Of a stretch of DNA of 64,000 nucleotides, positions 1 through 32,900 are shown one piece after another. Positions within the stretch are counted from its first letter, which is position 1. The number at the start of each line of letters is the position of its first letter. A program made the position numbers and the translations under genes. This DNA is from Batillaria attramentaria (taxonomy: Eukaryota > Mollusca > Gastropoda > Batillariidae), in NCBI GenBank assembly GCA_018292915.2, contig JACVVK020000055.1, positions 337,001 through 401,000 on the forward strand, in the 5' to 3' direction. Under the pieces are notes generated by a model, which was not told the DNA's origin, did no database searches, and worked only from the letters and a program-made list of their open reading frames with translations.

Positions 1-46
1 GTGACATATTCGTTAAAGTTGTTTTTTTTTTTTAACTTGTCGACAG

Positions 47-20051
<20,005 letters not shown>

Positions 20052-20956
20052 TCATGGGTACAGCAAGTGTGTGAAAGTGTTCTCTGCAGCATTTACGTCT
20101 CTGGCCACGTGGGACCTTTCAGTGTGAATGGCATCCTGTGAAAACTTTGTCTCCATCTTGTGTATTAGGCTTGCATGGTACTGTTCGTGATGCAAGATGC
20201 AAGTTATGGTCTGTACAGAGAAATTGTGTATTCATTTGTGACGGTCAAACCTGCCTACCCCAAATTTCTTGTTTGCGTTCTCCAGTGAACTAAATTTGTG
20301 TAGTTTCCACAAAAAGAAGTGCATTTTCCAGATTGTGTTCATACACATGCGAAATAATTATTCCTGGAATCCCCTTATACTTTGCAAGAAAAGTGTGTTC
20401 CCTCATTCATTTCTTGCAAGTCGGACGTTCCAATGATGTCTAGATGTTGGGTTTAAGCGCACCATAAGGAACTTTCAAAATGGCGAAAACAAACTGGGAG
20501 CAAAGGCAAAACTCGGAACGGACTGATGCTTTGATGGGCTATTGTTTTTGTGTGTTTTTTTTTGTTTTTTTAACTCAGAATTGGGGAGGGGTGTACAAAA
20601 TTTAAATTTTGCGCACTGGCATACTCGGGTTTAAAACTGTGTACAAAAATCGTATGGGTAGGCAGGTCTGGATTGTTAACTCCGGCTGGTGTGCAGGGAT
20701 GATTTGCGAGCTGTGTATCATCACAGTATGGTTTGATATGTGGTCAAAGCTAGTGACTGTCCAGCACGTGTCCCACATCAAACTATGCTCTGACCGGCAA
20801 ACCGTCCCTGCCTGTCTGCGCCCTTTGAGCCTGATACCACTGTGGTGTAAACATCTCCAGTATTGGCAGAGTTGAAACATTATTTGAAATCCTCAACTAG
20901 ACCAGTCTCAGTCCTATCACTACTGAGCAGATACGTGTCTCATTACATACACTGAC

Positions 20957-21523
20957 TTGGCACTGACTGCCTTCCATACTTTACTTACTTCATATGATCA
21001 GTTTTTAGATCTATGCACTGGAAAGGACTTGGATTGTGAACGTGTTAATAATTTTGCATTGTTTATGCAAGAGATTTTGTACAAAAAACTGTGTCTCAAG
21101 ATTATCCAGGAAAGTTATTGTTCAAAAAGATTTTATTGCTGCAAGCCATTGGACTTCGCAAATACTCACCATAGCTCAATCCTAAAGGAGGATGTTACAG
21201 TACATCCATGTAAAAAGGAAAACGGAGGTTCATTACAGAAACGAGAGGTAAGGCAGGATTGTTTTAGAAGAATCAAGACTGATGTACTTGACTTTGTGTT
21301 GAACATTTTATATGTCATATTTGCATTAGACCTACATGCCAGTGAAACATTTAAAAGCCGTGTGCGCACCCATGATTTGTGTAGGCAAACTTTTCTGTAC
21401 ATAGTCGTAACAAAGCAACCAGAACTGACCCTCGCAAACTGTGTGTTACAAGAACCACAGTCCAACGGCTGTGTTTTTCAAGTAAAAAGGCAGTCAAATT
21501 ATGAGGTTGTGCCTCAAAGTTGA
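20957..21523 (+). other. Unassigned 188-codon stop-free stretch
   Basis: It opens with TTG. The first in-frame ATG is about 36 codons in (FALFMQEIL). The translation is Cys-rich with one hydrophobic segment (DFVLNILYVIFALDL) and matches no family I recognise. It lies just downstream of the DCC-like stop, probably in its 3' UTR, and may be chance. Confidence 0.2.
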
Positions 21524-22777
21524 AATGTGTGCAAAGACCTTTAGTGTACAGACCATTAGGAATACCCTGCTGGAGCTTCACAGGAACTTGTTTTTAGGAA
21601 TAACTTGTCCCCTCGATGTCAGTTTGACTAGATGTCCTCGTCCAGGTTCACCTAACGATAATACACCGAAGCTCTATTGATGCGCTCTTTATTGTTTTAC
21701 AATACAATGCAATATATTTGAACATTGGCGTCTGTGTTTTTTAGATTTTGTACACAAAATAAAAGCTACCTCAGCTTCTGTTTCTGTTGATTTATGTTCA
21801 TCCTTGCAGTTCAAAATGGAATCTGCTGCAAGTTGCCATGTTTGCTTCGCAGTGTAGTCTGTAAGTACGTACTGACCGACCATAATTGGACAGACCTTCC
21901 ACACCCCACCTCTTGTTGCATACAAGAGAGATACCAACTTATGGGACCTTTTGGTTCGCGCCAGTGTCAGGCCCCACCAACCCCTACCCCCTGGCACAAC
22001 TCCATGCAGAAAACACAATTGCAAGACTTGCTCCCATATCTCAATTTATGGTTTGTTGAAGTTATGTCCCATTTGTTTGTGTCCTGAGGAAGGTGAAAGC
22101 CCAAACGTTGACCCGTGCCGTCCTTTGTGAAAGTTACGTGGTTTCTGTCCCTTTTATTTGCTTGACCGACCATAGTTTTGTGCGTATAGTGCAGTCGTGG
22201 GAGGAAAGTCTATGATTGTTGGCGCTGGCTGTGAAATGGAGAACGATAAGTTGTGACACGACCCCTAACAATATTCAAGAAGAGGGCATTCATTCCTTAA
22301 AATAGTGTTTGCACATTTGACATCTTTTATTTATACACCTCTTTTCGAAATAACACATACAGCATTCTGCAGTCAAATTAAAAGAAGTTGCTTGAATGAA
22401 AGGACAGAAAATAAAACGGTTTCTGTTGGATTTGTTCAAAATTTATTACCCTTGAATTATGGGGCTATGGTACAAACAATGTCAAAACAAATCATGCACA
22501 GATTTCAAAACCACAATCTCACACATGGAAATTTCACTTCATGAAAATCCTACATCTTCCAGACCATTGATAAGAATGATGGTTTAGGTCAAACAGAGCC
22601 AACATTTTGGTAGTCGAATCATTTTACCAAGCTCATGCCCATTGATATATATATATGGCCAAGCCAAAACTGCATCCACTTTCTGAGAGTAAAACACGAA
22701 ATGACCCAAAAAGTGTTGCAATTCCATGCTTGTGTCAATGGGTTATAAATATAATGTTTCATCTTGATTGACAAACC

Positions 22778-23056
22778 CAGACCTGCCAACCCCTAGTTTT
22801 CCCGTAATTACGATTTTTAAAGCCAAATACGATTTTACTGCGCCATTTACGATTTTTGAAAATTTCAGTTAAAAAAAATTGGATTATAGGTCCACACACA
22901 CAACCGCGTCCACCTTTTCCACCGGGAATCTTTCTCAGGCGGCATGCGCATGCGCCGGAAACAGTTTACCAACAAGAATGCCACGCATTTTGCCTTGTCT
23001 GCCTCCCCCCCCCCCCCCACCCCACGATTTTTTACTTTGTGGGGTTGGCAGGTCTG
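22778..23056. mobile_element. Inverted-repeat MITE, CAGACCTGCCAACCCC ends
   Basis: The left end CAGACCTGCCAACCCC is matched by GGGGTTGGCAGGTCTG at the right end, with AAACC directly repeated on both sides. The element is 279 bases with no coding potential. Its end resembles that of the 31713-32515 element (CAGGGCTGCCTACCCC). Confidence 0.7.
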
Positions 23057-24484
23057 AAACCACTTTACGATAGAACGCCAACTCTCATCCAGACAAGCTG
23101 AGAGAAAAAAAAACAGTTGTTTCAAAAAATGCTCTAGTTTTTGCCATGATGCGAGATTATGCTTTTGGCTGTGGTTGGCAGTGATATGATAAACTCTGAA
23201 AACTGCAACTGCATTTCTTTTGCATAGTTTGTTCAAGAAACAGTAATGCACACAAAAAAGTGAACTGTACGGTGAACCCTGTTAGGAAGCAGTGTAATTA
23301 CAGTAGTACACGTATCACAAACTGCCTGCATACTAAGTATCAATTTGTTCTACAAGCAGCACAACAGGAAGAAACAATGATTATGAATCGTTAACAGTTT
23401 GCTGAAAGGCTGTACATGGCATGTTTGATCAGAAAGCTGAGATTACGCAGGAAAAGCATTGCTGTACACTACACAATGTACACACAGTTATATAATATTC
23501 ACAGAGTATTACTATTACACCTTGTTCCTTAACGGTTTGTTCACATAGAGGAGGTACCCTAGCACCATACAATTATATACACAGGGGAAAACGGTCACGT
23601 AACACTGGTTTGATCAACAGACTCACAGCAAAAGAACCTCACATGTAAGGATTTCTGTGTTACAGGGTATACTCAACAAGCAGTGAAATCCCTTGTGCGC
23701 CTTTTCAAGTCCTGAGAAAATATACATGTAAGACAGACACACTGATTTTTGTTGTTGTTGTTGGGGGTAGGGGGAGTCAAAACAACTAAAGGTTCAAATA
23801 TTTTGGTACTTTGGTTTTGAGTTTTTGTTCTTGTTCAATGGCAGTCTGACAAAAACTATTCAGAATAGATGTGCAACTGCCAAGTCTCAGCAAAACTGTA
23901 AAAATGGAGTTAGTAAGGTGTATAACAATGGGTATTCATGGGTCTACTAAATTTTGAAACCATGTGTTTTGTTCGCATTTATGTAACATGCTTCAATATG
24001 GCTCAATATTATAAGCACACTTGTTCATGTAAAGGGTACAAAATTAACGTACACCACCACAGCCTTGCTCTATTCTTCTGTAAGTCAAGACACAACTAAA
24101 CACAATAGTATTAACGCTGACATGCAGAGGCATTTACAGGCCACCTGTCTATAGTGTTAGGAAACAAGCTTTTTCTTTTTCTCTTGTGCTCAGACAACTG
24201 ATGAAAACTTGCCATAAAACAAAATTTCCTTTTCTCATGTTTCTAAACCTGCAGTAAACAAAAACGACAAATGTTTCACTGTCAATGAAAATACTAAACT
24301 AAAACAAACTCAAAAGATCTAGACGCTGTTGATGAATGAGAGAATTGCTGCGACAGCCTGCAACATTCGCTTGTCATGCATCTTTGTCCACCTCTCATCT
24401 ATGAATATCAAACTGACAGCAACTATTGCACTGACTACACACACCCCAGCCACAGAGACTGCCTCCAGTTTTTAACACATGATG

Positions 24485-24679
24485 CAGGGTTGCACATTTC
24501 AGTCGGTCCCAGGACATTGACCTATAAAAATTTCAAATGTCCTATTTTCCCCACCTCAAGCGGACATTTGTCTTATTAAAATTTTTATTGCCACTAAGTG
24601 GCCAGGACACTGTGTCCTATCACTTTGCTGTTTCCAGGACACTTTGTCCTATAGAAGCTGTGGAAAATGTGCAACCCTG
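24485..24679. mobile_element. Inverted-repeat MITE, CAGGGTTGCACATTT ends
   Basis: A 195-base element with perfect 15-bp inverted ends CAGGGTTGCACATTT and flanking TGATG repeats. Its interior carries GGACA..TGTCC words related to the satellite at 37294-37679, so the two elements appear related. Confidence 0.7.
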
Positions 24680-24801
24680 TGATGACACCAGGAACTTATC
24701 GCCAGACAGCGGTACGGTCTAGGCAAAGCTCTCTTATTACTATTTACAGATCTTGAGAATTTTCAGTGCTGGGTCGTGGTGCAGCTTGTTCCTCCTTTCG
24801 T

Positions 24802-26925
24802 TCACACTTTGGACTGTTTCTGTCTTCTGCAACAAGGAAGTGAACAGTCAGCATTTCTTGAAAATGAGTTTTATGTCAAATGCTTTAGAATTTCAGGCAC
24901 CTTTCATGAATGACAAACTGATAACGCTGAAACTGCTTTCAATCTGTTTTCATGTGGTGATGTATATACAAGGTGAGCACACCTCCCATCCGTCTTACTG
25001 CAGGAACACTTTAAACAAAGTTGCTGTTGTTTACCACCATCTGTGTGATTTCATGCCATTCTCACTTTTGTCGAGGGCCAAGCCACATTCTTCCTGTATT
25101 ACAGGACACCAGTAATTTATATCTTTATCTTCATGCCACTCTTCTTAACAAAACACGTAACGGTCACTTACTTTAAGCCATGACCCTCAAGAGCAACAGC
25201 ACATCTTGTTTCTGTGTCTGTCCACTCCCCATCCACTGGTGCTTCAGGACAGGAGCTCCGTCGCTTGCGAGATCCCGGTGACGTCTGCTTCAGTTCCTCC
25301 ACATCATTAAACACCACAGCCGCCCCTCCACCCACTGTTGGAATTACGTCACCCTGCACATAACACGAACCACATTCATCTTAGCTACAACTGTTGTGTT
25401 ATAAAGGTAAAATTTATTACATGTCTTGCTAAATAATGCAAAGCTGCATTTTAGCATGGCAGATTTGACAATGACGACTTGATTTTAACATTACAGCTGT
25501 CCGATTCCTGATGGCAGTGAGAAAATGACATCAACAAAAAAATGTGACCATGTTTTAAAAAAAAAAAAGGCACAGTACAATGTGCAATGAACAAGAGTAG
25601 AACCATACGATTCAACCTATTTTACAAAAAGAAAATAAGTTATACAATACTAAACACCAGAAAAGGCTGCAAGGAACAAGACCTCAAATCTCAAAGCCAC
25701 ACACACACACACACACACACAAAAAAAAAGGGGGGGGGGGGGGATTTCTTAGACATGTTTTTTCAGATGTGGAACTTTCCAAAATTGTAGGAATTGTACA
25801 GAGCAAATCAAGTTTCCTATTTTGGATATTTCACCTTGTAGATCTTGGTGACAAGTTCATCATTGGAGTCCACATCCTGAGTTGTCAGTGCATACTTGGA
25901 TGCCTTCTTTGTGTCGTCCACCTCCAGCTTTGTTACTGAACGCTTCTTTGGCAGTTTAGGTTGCATGACTGTGTCTGATGGTAACAATATAGAAACAAAG
26001 TGAGAAACTGCCCGCTAGCTCATACAATGACATCCTAGGACCTGTCCTATGTCTGATGACTTCTACAGATGCAGTGCTGAACAATGCAGTAAAGCTCAAT
26101 GCAAAGCCGTTTTTCTTGGTGCCATGTACACCATGCCATTGCTACCCAATACATTTAGAATCCCCCAAACCCATCAGAAATAAACTAACGAAATCCCCCC
26201 CCCATGCAAACGATAAGCACACTGAGATACTTAACTGATGTATGTGGTGGAACACATCTGATGTAACTTAAAACTGCAAAATATGGGGTAACAGTAACAC
26301 TGAAAGTTATCTGGTGAAGAAATAAGTCACTTTACTTGTCTCAACTCCAGGCCGTGGTTTGTGGTCCAGCCACACATCAGTTGCATTAGATGAGGATTTT
26401 GATCGACGATGGTAGCGGGAACTGTAGGGTGGAGCCGTTTTCTGAAAGACATAATTATTCATATGAACTCAATCTGCACACAAAACTGTCCTTGGATATT
26501 TGAGAACTTTACATTACAAAGAAAATATTTCACTTCAGAGTCACAGTGAACACGCTAAATTACCAATTTGAAAATGGAAATGCTCTAGAAAAAAAAAAAA
26601 AAAAGGTTGGAATAAAGCAAAACTGATTCATGAAAATGGCATTTACTGTGTTTTGTTTTGTTTCTCACTTTTTATCCCCCCCCCCAAAAAAAACAACAAC
26701 AAACAAACAAAACAACAAACAAACTATAAAACGATGTCAGTCCATGTGAATGATTGTGAAAGACACCCGTGGCCCATGCTGTAAGCAGAGATGCACACAC
26801 AAACTTCTGCTGTCAGCTGCACAGTGAGCAATACCCAGTGTCAAGGTTACGAGTGTGTGCTCTCTGTAGTGCTGATAATAGAATGTGAGTGGACGAGGGA
26901 GTTTTCAGGGGTGTGTGTGTGTGTG

Positions 26926-26992
<67 letters not shown>

Positions 26993-29900
26993 GCAACAAC
27001 CGACTACATTTTTGCTGGTACTGGTTTGATTTTCTGATGAATGCAGCTTCAAAGGAGGGTACTGGCTGGCAACACGATTAACTGCATTGGATAGTCATGA
27101 GTTTAAAGACTGGGACTCTCACCTTGACAGACGCAGAACCAAACTGGTTCAGGCTTTGCATGGATTTTGCTGCAGGGATTCTACTAACAGGCACGCCGGG
27201 TGTGGTTGCAGTACGGGCAGCCCTGGTGCGAAGACCAAGACCGGACACATCGGTCTCGGACCTTGCTGGAACTATCACAGTGGCAGGGGTGGTGTAGGTG
27301 CGGGGTTTGGGAGCGGGACGTGGGGCGCGCCTCGGTGTTTCAGCATCTGTGTTGACAATGTCGCGCAGCATCTCCAGCTTGCGCTCCTTTTCTTCAATCT
27401 GTGCTTCAGCATCCGCTTCATACTGTGCCCGCATCTTGTCCTGACATGCACATTACTCAACAGTCAACTCTTAATATCAACCACAAGACTCCTATTGCCA
27501 TTTGGTAAAAAGACTTCAGTACCATGCAGTAGATAAGCGCTTGTGCCTTGTTACAACTTGACGGCCGACTTAGTGAACAAAAATTGCAAAACTCTGAACA
27601 TGAAAATGAATGATAAAAGCAGAGTAATACATATATGCAGAGAAACCCCCATCAACATGCAATTCGATGATTACAACAGTATTTGCAAAGAGTGAAAAGC
27701 TAGCACTACTCACAATGTTTTTCTCCCACTGCCTGTTGTTCATATTGAGACGTGACTGGAAGTCGTGCTTTAGACGATCCTTCTCCGTCTTCTCCACCTG
27801 AATCTTCCAGCTCTTGTCCTGCAGCTGTAGACAGATGATGGGCAACACCTCACAAAATGATTTACATGTACCAGTAGTGGATTGTATTTTACAAGTTACA
27901 AGCTGGGAGTATAGATCATGATTAGGAGGTTACATGAATTATAAAGGCAAGACAAGACAACTGGCATTTGATTTCTCAATTTTCTGAAGACACACAACTG
28001 CAACAGTAACACTGAAGGATCAGAACTGTCAGAGAGAGAGAGAACATAAAAAGCCACCAACTGTAAATTGGCCAGAGTCCAGGGGCCAATCTTGAAACAT
28101 GCATTATGGAGGAGTATCTGAAGCTAAAACATTAGAAGCGGGTCAGCTGTTTGACAATACCAGGCCAATGGCAAACAAATAATGTAAACCGTGTTGAAAA
28201 ATCCCCCCCTTCCGTCCCCCGCCCACTAAAAGTTTGAGAATTCCTGGCCACTTCAGAACGAATAGAACTGTTTGAGTATTTTTTGTCATGTGTGCAGAAA
28301 ACAGAAGTTTTCCTTGGGGTAATCACTTTGTCTTCCAAGCAAATTCACAGGCACATGGAAAACTCAGCTGCCTTTACACTATGGTCCAGGGTTCTAACCT
28401 TGAGTGTAAGCGTCTGATTTTCTCTCTCCAGTTCCTTGATGCGCCTCTGCCACTCGTCCCCTTTCCGCTCAGCCGTGCGAAGACGTGACTCCAACCTCTG
28501 GCGAGTGTTTTTTTCTTGTGCAAGCGCTGCCTCCACCTCTGATGTGCTGCTCCCCATACGCTCATAATTCTTTTCAAACTCCACAAGCTGGGCACGGAAA
28601 TGCTCCGCTACAGCAAAAAGTGACAGCAAGACAGGTAACAAAAAAGTTCATACAAAACCACAATAAATGAACGCTACATCGAAAACTCCTCAAAACTGTA
28701 CACACGGATATGCCAACCCCACCAATCCCTAAATGCGTGATGTCGTAGCATACCTCTTCGCTGGAAATCTGAAAGGAGAGCCTGTCGACGCTTCATTCGT
28801 TCATCAAGGCACATAGAGATATTTGAAAGTGTCTTGTCATCCGTTGGCTGCAGCAGCTGTAGAACAGAATATAAGTGTTACAAGTACAAGCAAACAAAGA
28901 ACACTGAAACAGTACAATACAAGCTCACCATTACTTGTACAAAACTGGAAAGCATTTTCCTACACAACCTAACAGAAGCCCCTTCTCAGTTTCTGAATGT
29001 CAAACTGGCAAAAGAACAGGCATGTCTACTTCCAATTAACATTTCCGGACAAAAAATTTGAAAATCCGCAACACAGCACCACAGTAGCTTGTAAGCCAAC
29101 ACAATAAAAAATAAAATAAAATAAAATAAAAATCCCACCCAAGAAGCTCTCTTTTTGAAACCAACTTTGTTTTGTTTTTAAACTTGGTTCAAGCATTTAC
29201 TTTTCCCCTTTTCTGACTCTTCCCCTTCATCCACCAGCTGCTGCCAAGATTTTATGGATGCCAACTTACCTCAAGCAGTGGGAATGGTGGCCCAAGGCTG
29301 TAAGACAAAGATGGGGGTCTAGGCGTGGAAGGCGGCAACTCCAAGACATCACCCACGGCAACCTTCTCCACAAACTCCTGGTGCATGCGGCGGCGACCTG
29401 GGGTCAGGCCAATGTTGAACTGCACCTGCTGCGACTTGGTGACCAGCACCTCTTGCGACATCTCCGCAAATTTCATCACATGCTGTGAAAGGAAAACATT
29501 ACATCAGTTGTGAACTAATGACACCTTTACCTCCGAAATTCTTGACATTGGTAATGGGATGCAGTGCAAGACAACAAATGTCAACTCTGATAAAATGTCA
29601 GAATTGAGTCAGCATGTGCAAAGCAAAATCTGAAGAATTCTCATACACTGTAGCTTTCCAAATTATAGTAGGAGCAAATGTTGCGACCACAAAAGACTGT
29701 CTGGCTCACAACTGTTCACACTACAACTACATACACTACAACTGTAGTATCGTGTTACACAAGGCAGAAAAACAAATCTGCCGCTATAGCTCTGAAGAAA
29801 AGAAAAGAAACAAAGCTAGAGAGTACTTCAGCACTACAAACATACAAAACTACATTGTGTACCTTTCACCCACTCCGTTGTCTCTGAAACATGTATACAT

Positions 29901-32900
29901 TACAAATCCTTCAGGTATTCCCAGTTGGTACTTACAATTGTCTCATCATACTCCTCGGCCCGCGGGTTGATGCAGACGATCATGCGCACCTTGCCATCAC
30001 CATCGAAGTAGTTTTTGAACAGGTGGGTTAGACGAGAGTCTCGGTACGGCACCATCTAACAAAGCGAAAATTCAGCAAAAATAATATCACATGTAATTAA
30101 GTAAATCATCAGTACTGCCCTGTGTTTTTCATTTACATGTCATTATTACAATGAGTTGGTATGATAGATGATTTAGACTTCAGGGTCAGACAATGTCCAT
30201 GCCTTTCGTAAATAATCACTCAAACCTAAATGTTAAGTATAGGTCATGCAAATCACCCACATACAACTCTGAAAAATGTAATGATAAACAAAGATGATTC
30301 ACACAAAAAAGATACATCTCCATGTTCTTTGTACGCACTTTATGCTAACTGTGTTACTGAAAAAGGGGCGCAAAGACAACTGTGTCTTTCAAGAACATGA
30401 AGGATCCTTGATGTCTGTGTAAGTTTTGAACTGCAGTGAAGCGAGCCCCTGCTGCAGTATTACCGCAGTAAGCTCTACACTGAATCTACACTAAACAGTA
30501 CACCGTACCTTATTTGTGCCATTCTTCTGGTTGTCTCGAAGCAACTCCAGACAAGAGCGAAGCGTCATCAGCGACTGGTTGATGTTGCCAGCCTCTTTCA
30601 AGCGGTCACCGGCGTTGCGTGTTCTGTTTGTGCGTTCACTGCCTGCCAGGTCCACAAGAGACAGCTGACTGATGCAGATCTTGTCCGCTTCCTGCACACA
30701 AACACATTCACATGTCAAATCAAAATAACAAAGTGCATGCATGTCTTGCACCCAAAACGTAGACCTATTAGGGTTTCAGGAATTTTCCAATATAGGAGAC
30801 TGCATAGTTTTAAACGCAGTCATAATGACCAAATGGAAAGACGCTTTATCTGCACACTGAGTTAGAGCTTCAGAAGTGGTGCCCCCCCCCCACTAGCTTG
30901 CATTGTGCTACTAATAAGCACTGGCTAAGACTAGTACGACTAAGAGTGATATCACTGCCACAAACAACAAACAAAAAACTAGAGAGGCAAAAGCCTCCAT
31001 GGCTCCCTTGTGACACAGGTCAAGGTCATTCACAAGAGTATGTTTGTAAAGCTCTTATCACTATCCATTATCATGCCAAGTAAAGTGTCTCTGGCACTCT
31101 GAGTTTACAGTTACATTACATCATTACAGTTTTCCCCGAAACAGTTTGTATGGCCTTGACCTTTGGTCAAGGTCATTCAAATGAGATCTCATCAATGTCT
31201 ATCATTATGCCAAGTTTGATGCCTGTAGTATTTGTAGTTCCTAAAATTCACAACAGACAGCTTTAATGACCTTGACTGAAGGTCAGAAAGGTAGGTCTCA
31301 TTGCTGTCTATCATCATGCCTCGTTTGGTGCCTCTACTGTTTGTTGTTTTGGACAAAATGCCAAGGTTAAAGTTTCCAAAAAAACGCTTGCATGACCTTG
31401 ACCTTGACTAAAAGTCACTGAAGACAGGTATGTCTGTATAAAGGTGCTGCTAATGTCAAATCATCACACATATAGTTTGATGCTTCTGATTCTTCTGGAT
31501 TCCGAGAACATGCAAATGTAAATTTTCCCAACAGACTGTTTTAATGACCTTGACCTTGAGTCAAGGTCACTTAAGGTGGTATGTGTGCATAGGTCTTATC
31601 ACTGTCTATCAGCACGCCAAGTTTGGCGCCTCTGCTGTTTGTTATTTCTGAGAAAATGCCAATGTTAAGGTTTCACAAAAATAGCTTGTACGGCCTTGAC
31701 CTTGACACAAGGCAGGGCTGCCTACCCCTGATTTTGGGTTTCAGGGACACACTTGATGAAAATCCGGGACACACAGAAATTTTCAGGGACATCCTCGGTA
31801 ACCAAAAACAAAAGTGATTAAGTGATTACTTACTACGAACATTTCTTCAAAATCAAAACGGCGGACCAATCTCTCGATTTTAACAATCTGCTCCTTCCGA
31901 TTCAAACAAGCCCGAAAACCAACTGAATTCCCACTGAAGGTCTTCGCATAGATTCATACCAACAGCAGATCATGTAGACATTCTGATCTTCTTGTTGGTT
32001 TTCTCGCCCTCGCGACTGAATGGCCGTATTTTTCATGTGCCTCTCCGATGGCGCTTGATATCGTCGCTTCCTCCCGACTTGATGGAAACTGAACTCGGTG
32101 GAGCAAATTTCACAGGCCACGTATGTATCGAGTTTTCCCCACTTGATGAACGGCCACGTCTCGGTGTATTTCTGAATAAATGTTTGTTCCCGTTTCGCTT
32201 TCTTCTGATTTCCATCGCCTTCGTCGTTACTCGCTGCCTTTCGCTTCGACGCCATGGTTCATAACACAACTTCCACGCGCATGCGCAACGCAAACAACGT
32301 CCGGTTGAGCGGTCAGAGCGCATGCGCAGTGGCTTGGTATGCCTAAAAAATTTCCGGTGTGCGTGCCTGCGACGTTTTGGGTTGCTTTTGTTTTAGTTTC
32401 GTGTTCGCGCGGTTTTCCGGGACGCAGTACAGAAAAGCGTATTTCCGGGACAGTGTCCCCAAAACTGTCATTTTCCGGACTAAATACGGATACTCCGGGA
32501 CGGTAGGCAGCCCTGACAAGGCCACTGACTACATGTATATCTGTAAAGTTGTTATCAATGTCTATCATCATGCAAAGTTTAAAACCTCTGGTGTTTGTAG
32601 ATTACGAGAAAATGCCAATGTAAAATTTTCAAACAGAGAGCTTTAGTGACCTTGACCTTGAGTCAAGGTCATTCAAAATGACACATTTTGAAAGGTCTTG
32701 TGGTTGTCTATCAGCATGCCAAGTTTGGTGCCTCTGCTGTTTGTAGATTCTGAGAAAACGACAATGTTAAAGTTTTCTGGACACACACACACACAGACAG
32801 ACAGACTGACAGACAGACAGACGACGGAGGGTTAATACATAGACTCCCATTGTTACACAAGGGAGCCAAAAACCAAAAAACCAAAAAAAAAGACTGACCG

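Larger units (their letters stand above)
20052..24801. other. 3' flank of the DCC-like gene and spacer to KIF23
   Basis: The DCC-like and KIF23 coding regions end tail to tail here. An AATAAA at about 21757 could serve the plus-strand transcript. Two inverted-repeat elements (22778-23056 and 24485-24679) are listed separately. A stop-free stretch at 20957-21523 has no recognisable homology. No other exon is supported. Confidence 0.5.

Noticed and set aside
31902..32255. A functional protein gene on the minus strand
   Set aside because: Only a BED-finger start is present, broken by a frameshift, inside an inverted-repeat element.
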